A DNA stretch of 64,000 nt from Durusdinium trenchii (lineage: Eukaryota; Sar; Dinophyceae; Suessiales; Symbiodiniaceae). The stretch is from the NCBI GenBank assembly GCA_963970005.1, contig CAXAMN010021729.1, positions 474,858 to 538,857 of the forward strand, read 5' to 3'. Positions 19,080 through 29,200 of this stretch are shown one piece after another. The translations under genes were made by a program, and so were the position numbers. The notes beneath the pieces are model-generated. The model had not been told where the DNA came from and did not search any database. It worked only from the letters and a program-made list of their open reading frames with translations. Numbering within the stretch: position 1 is the stretch's first letter; each line of letters starts with the position of its first letter.

Positions 19080-20471
19080 ATGATAGCAAATAGCCTACCG
19101 CAAAAAGAGTCTGACAGCTCATCCATGAATAGCACTCCCATCGAAAAGGAGCCAGTCATGGAATGCCCCCTTTTGCTGACAACGCTTTCGGGGGTAACCT
19201 TTCAGGTCTCTCTTAGTGTCGCCAAGTTCGACCGATTTACAGATTTAGAAGACCAGGTTATGGATTATCTGGCCTCGGTCACTGACCTCCCAGTTTTTGG
19301 GTGCGTCATTGACTTTTTACACACCACCACGCAAACCTACCTAGAGGACCCAATTTGGGATAAGTTGCAGCAGGGTAGAGAATATACCATTGTCTTCAGG
19401 GACTGTAGTGTTACCCTGCGAGAACAAGAACAGCTCGGTGGTTATCCTATTGATCAAGTCCCCTTAGCTGTTCATGTCCCAATGAACTCAGAAGAAACTG
19501 TCCCAGAATGGGCCTTTGCAGGTGTGCCACGCTTGCGACACGTTGGCGTCGAGTCAGGGATCAGGCTCATAGGAGCAGAGGCGTGGCAAGATTGCCGGCA
19601 ACTCCGCATCGTCAAACTGCCGGCCACAGTGGTAGGCATTGCAGATAATGCCTTCCGGGACTGCAAGCTTCTAAATAGTGTCTTGGCTCCGGGTTGTCGC
19701 GATTTTGGTTACAAAGCCTTTTCAGAATGTTGTTCCTTGCAGCGGGTGTATGCATCGGGTGGAGCTGTAAATGTGTTCAGCGGGGAAACCAATTTCGGGC
19801 AATACCTCTTCCAAGGGTGCATCAACCTTGCAGAGGTCACCGTGAGTGAGGTTTCATCCCCCCGATCTGAATTGAACGGGTTAACCCAGCAAGACAGGAC
19901 CAGAGAGCTAGCTCCGGGCTGCCTCAGCTCTACAGGCATCTACACGCTCGTTCTCCCAAAGCACTTTGTAGCCATAGGAGCGCACGCTTGTGACAGTTGT
20001 CGACTGCTCAACAGTGTTGACCTCCGTAACACCATCATTGAAGAAATTCCGGAACTCACTTTTGGCCACTGCACTAGCCTTCGGGAAGTCTTCCTACCGA
20101 CAACCCTCCATACAATCCGAGTTAAAGCCTTTATGAACTGTGCCGCCCTTGTTGAGCTTGCCATTCCACCTGCTCTCAAGTATATTGGAAGTAGGGCTTT
20201 CTTGGACTGCACTGCCCTTCGGAGGCTGGTCAAAATGCCCGGAACACGCAGATGGCATGGGGTTTATGCTGAAGAAAATGCTTTTGCCATCTGTCCGGCC
20301 ATGAAATGGCCACCCTGGCTGCACCATGATCCCAGACATGGGCTACACCCCTGGCTTAGGATAGAGGATCATCCCTCCATCCACAGCTGTCGTGGCCCTG
20401 ATATCAATTTGGTTAGGGTCTGGGTGCGAGCCTTAGCTCGGGTCCGGAGTAGGCCAGCAACTGCGAAATAG
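19080..20471 (+). CDS. Copy A LRR2: BspA-type leucine-rich repeat protein
   Basis: First ATG in frame is 19080 (MIANSLPQ). It has the same plan as LRR1: an N-terminal beta-rich domain (LLTTLSGVTFQVSL, DLEDQVMDYL, FGCVIDFL) and then BspA-like repeats with the AF..C..L pattern (for example GAEAWQDCRQLRIVKLP). It is a tandem paralogue of LRR1, with homologues in B and C. The C-terminus reads about 45 residues beyond the copy C stop, so the end has drifted. Intact. Likely a scaffold or binding protein; ligand unknown. Confidence 0.85.
   Translation: MIANSLPQKESDSSSMNSTPIEKEPVMECPLLLTTLSGVTFQVSLSVAKFDRFTDLEDQVMDYLASVTDLPVFGCVIDFLHTTTQTYLEDPIWDKLQQGREYTIVFRDCSVTLREQEQLGGYPIDQVPLAVHVPMNSEETVPEWAFAGVPRLRHVGVESGIRLIGAEAWQDCRQLRIVKLPATVVGIADNAFRDCKLLNSVLAPGCRDFGYKAFSECCSLQRVYASGGAVNVFSGETNFGQYLFQGCINLAEVTVSEVSSPRSELNGLTQQDRTRELAPGCLSSTGIYTLVLPKHFVAIGAHACDSCRLLNSVDLRNTIIEEIPELTFGHCTSLREVFLPTTLHTIRVKAFMNCAALVELAIPPALKYIGSRAFLDCTALRRLVKMPGTRRWHGVYAEENAFAICPAMKWPPWLHHDPRHGLHPWLRIEDHPSIHSCRGPDINLVRVWVRALARVRSRPATAK
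20427..20440 (+). other. CCTTAG hairpin at end of LRR2
   Basis: CGAGC-CTTA-GCTCG, overlapping the last codons of LRR2. It is decayed in B (near 33530) and C (near 49357). Confidence 0.7.
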
Positions 20472-20544
20472 TACTCCTCAACACGAGTTACTAACCATAG
20501 TTGCCCTCCGGTATACATGGAGTAAGTGCCCAGAGGCTGTCGGA

Positions 20545-20700
20545 TAGAGAAGGGTCTCGGCGTGGCGGTGATGTCGACAACGGCAAATCGTCCACCTGCC
20601 AGACACAGCAGCCGGTCACTGGTTTAGGTGTCAAATGCTGCGGGACGTTGGCGCCCCGAGATGCAAGTTTTCGACACCATAGCGTTCGATGACCTATAAC
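20545..20700 (+). pseudogene. Copy A LRR3 relic
   Basis: A short piece of a third LRR gene: the + strand reads CRQRQIVHLPDT and DVGAPRCKF between stops, matching the minus-strand LRR fragment at 21782-21985. Confidence 0.55.
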
Positions 20701-20928
20701 GCAAATGACCTTGAGCGACACAAACTATCTAGCACCAGCCTCAGCGAAGCTATGCTTCGGAGCCAGGAGAGAAGCAAGTGCGACGTGAGCGGTGAGTTGA
20801 GCCAACTGTCAGTTTTGAGCATTAGAAAAGGATGATTTCCAGGCATACGCGGCAAGCGAAATGCACAGACGCCAAGCAGAACCATGACCTCTTCTCGCCA
20901 TCCGCTGCGAAGTGAGCCGATAGGAGCG

Positions 20929-20942
20929 AGAACCTTAGTTCT
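20929..20942 (+). other. CCTTAG hairpin, 3' UTR (1)
   Basis: AGAAC-CTTA-GTTCT. Copy C reads GAGC-CTTA-GCTC here, so the second pair has changed A-T to G-C on both sides. Confidence 0.75.
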
Positions 20943-20991
20943 GCGTTCCTACACGGCGGGTGGTAGATAGTGGCAATGAAGGATGCCCAGG

Positions 20992-21007
20992 GGGAACCTT
21001 AGTTCCC
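20992..21007 (+). other. CCTTAG hairpin, 3' UTR (2)
   Basis: GGGAAC-CTTA-GTTCCC, 6 bp, retained without change in copy C at 50149-50164. Confidence 0.8.
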
Positions 21008-21629
21008 GCTGTTGATGTCCGACATTTCCAATTTTGTACAAAGAGGTACAGATATCATGCTAGGAGAGCTCAATGTTTCACAGGTTTCACACGGGCCTTG
21101 CACGCACCTCTCACCTTTTGCCATTAAACAGCGCCGCACAGACTCAAGTGACATCCCCCTTTTTGGCACCGTGGTGTGCCGAAGGGTGTTGGGTCTGCCT
21201 CCCCACGGGGAGGTGGTGCCCGATTCACCCTTAGCTGCAGGCTTCTCTCGCTAGGAATTGCCGCCGTAATTGAATTCTGTCTGGCAGCATGTGCCTGACC
21301 TCGTATGCGCCACTGGTTGAACGGGTTGTGCTACAAGTATGGTCTTTTCCATGGATTGCTGCTTAGATCTTCGTACATTCGGTTGGCTTGATTACAACCA
21401 CTGCTGGAGCATTGCGAGACACCTGACCTGCAAAGTGACCTTGTTTTGCCACACTGTGGTGTGGCCGCTGGTCATCAACACTTGGTAAGGAAAGTCTGTT
21501 TGAAGCCTTCTAGGCGGCTTTCCATGAACACAGCTTGCGCTGCAGTCCCCTTCTTTTGCGAATTCAGGCCCACTAGTTGTCACTAGTCTCAGTTTCACAC
21601 GTTTCACCTAGTGTATAGGGAAGACTACA

Positions 21630-21710
21630 AGATGGTGGAGTCGGCCTGCGGGCTTGTGTGTTTGGTTTTGGGTTGGTTTTTTGGGGTCTTCGTTCCATTC
21701 TCCACCATCT
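21630..21710. repeat. Short inverted-repeat element in 3' UTR (copy A)
   Basis: AGATGGTGGAG and CTCCACCATCT enclose about 59 bases rich in T and G on the + strand. Equivalent structures occur in C (50794-50875) and B (32114-32197), always just before the 3' terminus. Confidence 0.65.
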
Positions 21711-21774
21711 GCCTTTCTTCCCTTCCTTCAACGATGACCTGGGCACCATGCCCACACGGCGTCCGCACTCGTGG

Positions 21775-21781
21775 AAAAAAA
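21775..21781 (+). other. Copy A 3' terminus: poly(A)
   Basis: Seven A follow the conserved end CACTCGTGG. Copies B and C end at the same place in A runs of 10 and 8, as expected for target-primed reverse transcription. The sequence beyond is unrelated to B and C tails and belongs to an LRR gene on the other strand. Confidence 0.8.
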
Positions 21782-21985
21782 GAAATACTTGCAGCTTGGG
21801 GCGACCACTACACGTAGCACTTGACACTTACTGAAGGCACCATGCAACAGACCGACTACTGTGTCTGGCAGGTGGACGATTTGCAGTTGTCGACAGCACC
21901 GCCACGCAGCCTCTCCTACAATCTTGACACCATTCTCTACTACAGACCTCCACTCAGCTCCAACCCCAAGCACTCCAAAAACGAA
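21782..21985 (-). pseudogene. LRR fragment interrupted by copy A
   Basis: The minus strand reads VVENGVKIVGEAAWRCC, RQLQIVHLPDTVVGL and VLRVVVAPSCKYF, clear BspA-type repeats. The frame breaks exactly at the copy A poly(A), so copy A appears to have inserted into an LRR gene of another element. It resembles the LRR3 relic more than LRR1 or LRR2. Confidence 0.65.
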
Positions 21986-22010
21986 AATTCCCCAAAGAAG
22001 CAAGCACTAG

Positions 22011-22246
22011 GTGAGCCATACGCTGTGCACGTGCGCTGTACGCTGCTTTTCACAAAACCAAACGTGCTCGGGGAGAGCTGGACGGGGTCCTGCCAATCGA
22101 TTGATCGTAGCGAAACAATGGCTTTGGTTGCAGCGGTCACTTGGGCAGCTCGAGAGGGTGTGGCCATTTCACTCTGGGCCGACAGTGCCATGCCATCACG
22201 GACATGGTCCGACTTATTTCAGACCCCGGAGCTTCCCACTACATGA
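22011..22246 (+). pseudogene. RNase H second half (DNMT-LINE debris)
   Basis: The + strand reads GSCQSIDRSETMALVAAVTW and ISLWADSAM, the Glu- and Asp-bearing second half of a LINE-type RNase H. The first half is on the opposite strand at 22307-22531, so the gene has been split by inversion. Confidence 0.6.
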
Positions 22247-22306
22247 GGGCCCGGAAGCACTGGCCATGGCGCCGCTTGTGCACGCATCAAGACCATAACC
22301 TTCGTT

Positions 22307-22531
22307 TCAACGGCCCTGCGAAGCTGACACGCAAGCCCATGCTGCCAAGGAGCATTCAGGTTGGTCAGGGCGCAGGCAAGAGCCATCAGTAAAAATGTCA
22401 TGCCAAGGCACAGTGACATCAGCAGCAAAAGCGAAGTCAAAACATGGAATGGAGAGTTCACCAAGTGACATTTGTATGCCTCTTAGGCGCCTCTCATTTG
22501 GCTTCTTTGAGGACACAAGCAGTCCGAGCAT
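22307..22531 (-). pseudogene. RNase H first half (DNMT-LINE debris)
   Basis: The minus strand reads HDIFTDGSCLRPDQPECSLA and AAWAC, the typical start of a LINE RNase H with the first catalytic Asp. It stops at 22307. The remainder of 22247-22640 shows nothing else recognisable. Confidence 0.6.
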
Positions 22532-22639
22532 TGGGACATGGACGTGCTGGAGCGGCCCCCCAGTCCGACTGGCAATGTTTCCTAATTTGAAGAGACCCTG
22601 GCTGCTACCATTTGCTCCTGGTGCTTGATAGCTTTAGGA

Positions 22640-23156
22640 GGATGGCGGGCAAACAAGACCAGCTGCTGACACTTTGGCAGGAGCATCATCGTCAGTTGAG
22701 GTGTTAGCACCATTGCACTGGACGTTGCTGGAGCCACCATGGATTCAACCTCGTGGGGGACATGCATTTGATCTGTTGCAAATTCCTACCTCGGTTTTGC
22801 ATAAATTGCTGGAGACGGCATGGATGGAAGTGGTCCGTACTTCCGTCCGCCATCGAGCTGACACCACTTGCCGCTGGTCAGATTGTGGCTTTACAAGAGG
22901 GAGTGTTTTCAACCTCGTTTTTAACTGGCGCTTTGATCGGTTTCAAACTGGTTTGTGTCCTTGGTGTGCGGTGCCTGATGACTTGGCATCGCTGTACTTC
23001 GTGCGGTCCCTTGGCTGACATTAGAGCGAGCCATAGTGCCATCCTGCAACTGGCATACTTTGCCGGTGGCCTTTCGCCTTCGTTTGCAACCGGGACGCTT
23101 TCCAGATTGGGAGCATTGCCATGCAGGGCACGTGGCCAGAATGGTGCAACCAGAAG
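22640..23156 (+). pseudogene. Post-RT zinc-knuckle region (DNMT-LINE debris)
   Basis: The + strand reads FQTGLCPWCAVPDDLA, a CPWC knuckle start like those between RT and RNase H in dinoflagellate LINEs, followed in shifted frames by VAFRLRLQPGRFPDWE. The orientation is opposite to the RT it should follow, so this is another inverted piece. Confidence 0.45.
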
Positions 23157-26100
23157 TTAGCGTTTCAGTTCATCAGGTGCCTCCATGCGACGCAGCTTGG
23201 GCCACAGCGGACCAAGGCTTGCAATCCGTTGTTGGACCTGATCAACGTGACGCCGGCCAGTATAGCTCAACTGCGCACCTAAGTCCGAAGCATGTGTCTT
23301 CACCTCAAAGCCAAGTGTGCTTGAGTCATGGTGTTCATGCAGCGCAGTGGACCAGGTCCAGGTCTTGCGATGGTCAAGATCCAGTCGCCACATGGCCATG
23401 AACTCTTGCATGACGACGGTGCCCTGAAACAGATCTCGCATTTGAGCTGTCAGCATGCCTAAGTCATCCACAAAGGAGATTAGCAGCACCCTAGGAGCAA
23501 ACTCCTTCATGTAGCAGTGGAAAGCAAGATCGACCACACTCATCGCCCGCGCATCCCTCCCGGACACCTGCTGTGGAAGTGTGTGCTGGACCTGTAGCAC
23601 CCCGCGCTTGGAACTGAACCTACGTTCCATGTGAGTCATGAAAGATTCCCAGGCTTGGAGCATTGGAGGAGGTGCTCCAATATGTCGAGCCAATGTCAAA
23701 ACTGGCACTCGGAGGATGTCACCATGGCTCAAAGACATGAGTTCCACCAGGGGATCACGAAGGTGATCTCCAGACATTCCCTGCCAGGCATGAATCCAAA
23801 TTGAGTGTCAGTCGCCAATTCAGCAATGTGGCGCAAAAGAGGTCCCGCTCTGGCTGTAGCCCAGCTGCGATAAATAGCAGGAAAGATGACCAGGAGAAGG
23901 AATTGCGATACCGCCGCAGCTGCATCAGTTTTCGCCAGACAGGCTGTGAAGCCTGTGAGCAGTTGTTGCGGCCAACCCATGGAGGAGTTCTCCACCGATT
24001 GCAATAGTCGGAGTAATGCTGCTTGAAATGCTCGAGGCATGACCACCAAATCATGAGGATGGAATCCATCAGCTCCACGCGCCGACCGATCAGTGTACCT
24101 GGCATTGGTGCCACTCTGACTCTTTAACGTCTGTATGTTTGCTCCACCGTTGTTGCCAAAAGTCTCCGAGAGCTTGATGAATAGTGGAAACCTCTGTGCA
24201 GTAACTCTTACAAGTCAGCAGTTGCCCGGCCTGTATGATGCAATCAGCTTCCGTGACTCGATAGAGATCATGAGACACATGCTCCACCTGGATCTCAGTC
24301 ATGTCATCAATCCACCAGGACAAGTGGTCATGTATTGTATTCTCAAGCGGATGTTCAAGTTGGATTTGGTCACCCTGCTCCGAGACTGCAAGAATCTCAG
24401 CATCAGCGCTCTCAACCAGTGTGTCCACATAGTCTTTGGAGCGAGAGCGAATGCGCTGGAAAGCTTGGTGTCGAAAAGCTTGCAAGCGAGCACGGCTGAT
24501 TTCCCGCTGTTTCCTGCAGTTCCAAGATTCAAATTGCCTAAAGTTGTGGGAGAAGTCGTCAAACATGCGAGCCACAATGGGCGGAGAAGGCGCTAAATCA
24601 TCCAAGGTCTCTGGCGATCCCTGCAACTTGATGCGGCGTGTCAGCCACCAGTGTGCAAAGCCTCCAACGAGCCCTTGCCACGCAAAATGGAGCTCCAGCA
24701 CTCTAATCGGTACGTGACTGCATTGATGTGCTGATCATTCTTCATCATGTTTTGGTGGAGAGCCTGAAGGCGTCGCAGTTGACGGAACCACAACTGAACT
24801 CCTCGGGCAGCAAAATCCGAGCGCAAGCATTTGTCACCCTGTCTAGATGGCCTGCATAGTGGAGCTTGCTGGAGACGTTGAGTGGGTTGAAGATGGCGTC
24901 CTCTACCCAGCCATTGACTCGGTGGAAGTGTGCTGGGTGTGGTGACATGACCATTCAGGCTACGCTCAAAGTCACGAGCCCAGCAGCGGAACTGATGTGT
25001 GTGATCACCTTTAGCTAACTGCACTTGAGACGGATCTTGCCACTGAGCTTGCCAGCCAGTTACATCCACCTGCTTCCAATCCGTACGAGCTGGCATAGGC
25101 CAGACCCAACTCGCGACTGAATGGGTGGGTATCTTGAAGCGGCCAAACACTGCAGAGTGGTCGGCAAACACCGGCAGAACTTCCGCACTATGGAAGAGTG
25201 CGGCTAACTCTGGAGAGACCAGTACAAAATCCTTTTGGGTGGCCCCTTTGCATGTTGGGCGGACTGGGACACCGTTCAGCATCCAGTCCAATTCTTGTAC
25301 TTCACGCCAGCCAAGACTTCGCCAGTACTCAATGGCAGGAATCTCCTCCAACATCAAATTGAAATCTCCACTCACATAGCGGCACCCCTGACGGTTATGC
25401 ACCATGACATCTGTGAGTGTGTCGAAGAGGCGCCCGGTGAGTTTCCTGGCTCCTGGCCATGTCGGACCAGGTGACCAGGCATAGACTGCTGCACCTGAAA
25501 CGCTCAAGCTGCCCAACCAATGTTGGGCCAAAGCCACACGTCCAGATTGGAACTCCCCATGCGGCCACTGCGCTTGAACGGAACGAGAGGGGCAGTCAGC
25601 TATGTGGAGGACACCGCTCCAAGTCCCTGCGGTGGTAGAGGCTGTACGCAATGGCACTGGTGCACCCAGCAAAAAACGGCAGTCTCGACCACAGGCTTGA
25701 GCTGTTCTACGAAGTTCACCAAGAACTGGCCGGGCCAGTGGGAGGCTGATGTGGGTTTCAGCCACTGTCCATATACCTTCAAGGGATTCATCGTGCCAAG
25801 GGCAAATTGATCGTCAGGTAGCCAAACCGGACCCGGATGGGTCGCTTCACCAAACCGAAGCACATCGGCTTGCCAGGCAGGTGAATGAACACTCACAAGG
25901 CCGCTCCCCGACCCAAGGAAACAGTACGCACCAGGTGGCGCGTCCGTTCTGACATAGTAGAGCCGGGCAAAGGAGTCAGCCGATGCGGTGTCATCCAACT
26001 GGTCATCACAAACTACTGTATTGCTGGCGAAGGAGTCAGGCGTCAATGCAGGGCCACCACAAGCACTCTGAACATAGGTACCGGACAATCCTTCAGCCAC

Positions 26101-26196
26101 CCCCAAATGGGCATCAACCTGGGGTATCAAAAGCCATCCAAGCAGGTGCCACACGAATCTGAGCATGATGCCATGTCTGCCATCGAGCACTCCCAA
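23157..26196 (-). pseudogene. DNMT-LINE ORF2: EEP endonuclease and reverse transcriptase, frameshifted
   Basis: Second ORF of the methyltransferase LINE, beginning 33 bases after the first ORF ends. The N-terminus carries RFGEATHPGP, a common lead-in to dinoflagellate LINE endonucleases. A one-base shift near 25765 breaks the frame just before VAETHIS. The endonuclease continues with SGDFN and FADHSAVFG to about 24641. RT pieces follow in different frames: QFGFMPGREC near 23800 and LISFVDDLGML (FVDD) near 23470. The normal knuckle and RNase H are not in place downstream; they lie scrambled at 22011-23156. Not functional as it stands. Confidence 0.8.
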
Positions 26197-26229
26197 GGGG
26201 CATCGACCTCGGGGTCTCGTTCGGCCTAG

Positions 26230-29200
26230 TCATTCATGAGGGCTTTGGCTGGCAACGCGGGGTCGTTTTGCCAGCATAGCTTCAATCTGATTAAAGCCCT
26301 TCTGCATGCTCTCGGCCACATCAGCACGGATTTGCGCCACTGAGGCTTTGGTTTCCGAACATTGCTTCTGCGTCGAACCATCCAGCGCTTGCATGTCCTC
26401 CCTCTGAGCACGAAGATCCTGGGCAAGCATGTCTACTCGCGCACCAAGCTCATGTTGAACATGAGAGCTGTGTTCAAACCATTGTTCATAGCGGGCACTT
26501 TGCGCTTTGAGCTCGGTCATGGATGTTTCCAATCGGCATAGGCGCACATCACTATCCCAATCTGACTGCATGCGAGCATCATCCTCACAGGCGGCTTGCT
26601 CCTCCAACTCCCGACGAACCGCTGTCCGAACATCTGCTCTCAGCTTATGTTCCACCTCCTTGAGCTTGGATTGTACTGCAGGCGGCTGTTGGGGTGCGGC
26701 AACCACGGGTGTCACCGCTGTGGGCTTGAACGAAGCCCATGGATCTCCATGTTGAACCCAAGGATCTACCGCACCACTGGAGCTACTGGCAGCATGCGTC
26801 TTCAGATGTGCTCGGGTCTTGAAGGAACTCAACACCTGCGAAGGCTCTCGAGTCACCTGCATGGAGCGGACCGGTGTGACCACAACATCTCCTTGGGCAC
26901 TTTGTAACACCACCTTAGGTGGCGCATTAGCACTGCCAACATGCCATCCTGCCCCTTCAGCGCCGCCTCGAGTGGGTTGCGTGGGTTTGGCGTCCCATCC
27001 CCATTCCTTCAGGCTCTTTTGCAAACCTTGTCGGGTGGTGCCGTGAGGCAGAGGATACATCAGGAAGATCTTGTCAACTGCCACTTTGTGGTATTCTTCT
27101 TTTGGACGAAGGATTTTGAATGCCTCCTCCATTGCTGAGTCCTGGAAGCGCAGGCCATAGCGTTGCCCCAATCGAGTGATGGCAACCACTCCTTCGACTG
27201 TCTTCTGACGGTGTTCAGCATCTTGGAGTGTAGCCTGAGGAAGCCAAATGACACCAAAATCAGTACGAGGGCCCTTGCCATCCGTCTGTCGTGGCTCAAC
27301 ATAGATTCCAATCTTGCCCGAGATCTGTTGAATCCAGTCATCTGCAGGCTGAAGGACTCGGATGAGTATTGAGAAGCATGCGGCCTTGTCTGGTTGAACT
27401 CGACCTCCTCCATCACTCTTGCTCCATCGACGGTCCCAAAGATCAGTGATCAAGCTGTCACAATCAACATCAACCGGAGCATGGTACTTAGCACATTGAC
27501 CTCCGCAAGCCGTGCCTCGACAGAGAGTCAAGGCAGGCTGCCGATGAAAAAGGGCTCGAACTGGGCCTCGACATACTTCATCCCAACCAAGATCAGAGGC
27601 TTCCCACTCATCACGGAAAACTGTGAGGCGGTGTGTACAGGTTCGATTGGATTCAATGGAAGGTTTGACATTGTCCTGCAGTCGGGTCACCGTGATGTCA
27701 CCCAACTGAACCAATGAACCCTGAACCAGGATCGGCTCCTTGGTGCCTACATATTCGGCAGGGAATCGAATAGCATCAACAGGTAGTAGACCATGCTGGT
27801 CATGTGGCACTTCTCCAACTGTCAACACTGCTAAGGGCCCCACACTCAAGGACTTCCCCTCGGCCAGAAACGGAATGACCTGTGCAGGTGTGGCCAAAGC
27901 AAGTCCTTGGGCCTGATTCTTGACCCCAGTGAACGGAATAGCTGCCACCGGATCACCAGCTTCATCAACAAATTGGTCAGCCATGACCATCAGCTGTTCA
28001 GGGTTCAGCGTCAACGGACCTGGGTCAGCTCGTGGTTTCTTTCGATCGGATCTTTTGTTGGATGCTGCCACACCAAACTGTCCCGCTGCTTTGTTGCGGA
28101 CCTGCAACATGAGCTCATCATGCTTCACCCAGAGGAACCTTCTGGTAGGCTTTGATGCAACCTGTTTGAGTTCAGCCCATGGGTTCTTGGAAGCGAGTGC
28201 AGCTTCAACAGCAGCCTCTCCCACCACCTGTAGACCTGCCAATGCACGCTCTGAGGAACGGTCTCCCGGGACCCCCTTCTGTTCAAGGAGCGTAGCCAAT
28301 CTGGATGGTAGCGGAGCAACATTGGCATAGTCACCACCGCATCCGCGTGGGCCTCCTCGACCGCGACTGCGAGCCATGAGAAGATCACGCCAAAGGTCCA
28401 ACTCAACGGGAGCCATAGTTTGATTGACCTGCAAAGCACCCATCAAATTGGCCAGTGCCACTACCCCACATTGATCAGGCTCTTTTTGCCCATGCATCGT
28501 GGTGTAGTTCATGACATAGCCCTTCAACTTGTACTGTTCAACTGCCCAGGTGGCAAGGCTTCGGACCCTGTCTTCATGGCAGTGAGTGAGGCCATCATAG
28601 TAATCCACATCCAGCCAGTCGCCAGTACATGTCAGCGCCACAAGAAACCAGTGATGCGTCAGGCAGACCATACAGGCCAATGGCGACACATCAAGCTTGT
28701 GGCCTGAGACATAGTCGGTCAAGGCATCTTCATCCCCTTGCATCCATGCATGGACTAAGGCAACCGGAGGCGCACACACTGGTACATCAGCAATGCCAAT
28801 GACCTCTTCCATGGCCTCTTGGAGGGTGACCATATCCAGGCCGACTGATGTGACCATGACCTCCTCATCCTCGACAGTCACTTGCGAGACTGGAAGGAGA
28901 GCCTGGTGGACTTGCGCAAGCTGTTCGCAGGTGGGAATGCACTGTAGTCCACACGTCAACGCCAGGTGGCCCAGAGCGATCACTGCACTGACCTCTTCTC
29001 GAGTTTGAATGATGCAACGGTCATAGTGGATAGCAACCTGACGGGCTCCCCACAGGTGCTTGACCCAGCATGCAATGTTCTTGATCTCTGGATGCAGCAG
29101 ATGCGCCAAACCATCAAAGTAATGCAAGGATGCTTCTGAAGCGGATCTGACTGCCACAAAGTAGGCCCAATGGTTGCAGCCCTGGAAGATGCCCAAGATC

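Larger units (their letters stand above)
20472..21774 (+). other. Copy A 3' UTR
   Basis: Non-coding apart from the LRR3 relic. It shares long blocks with the tails of B and C, including GATGTCCGACATTTCC near 21013 and GATGACCTGGGCACC near 21733. It contains CCTTAG hairpins at 20929 and 20992, a CCTCCC-CACG-GGGAGG hairpin near 21199, and an 11-bp inverted repeat at 21630-21710. Confidence 0.75.

Noticed and set aside
21630..21710. MITE or DNA transposon from the inverted repeat
   Set aside because: It occupies the same place in the 3' UTR of A, B and C with no sign of independent insertion or target duplication, so it is part of the element.
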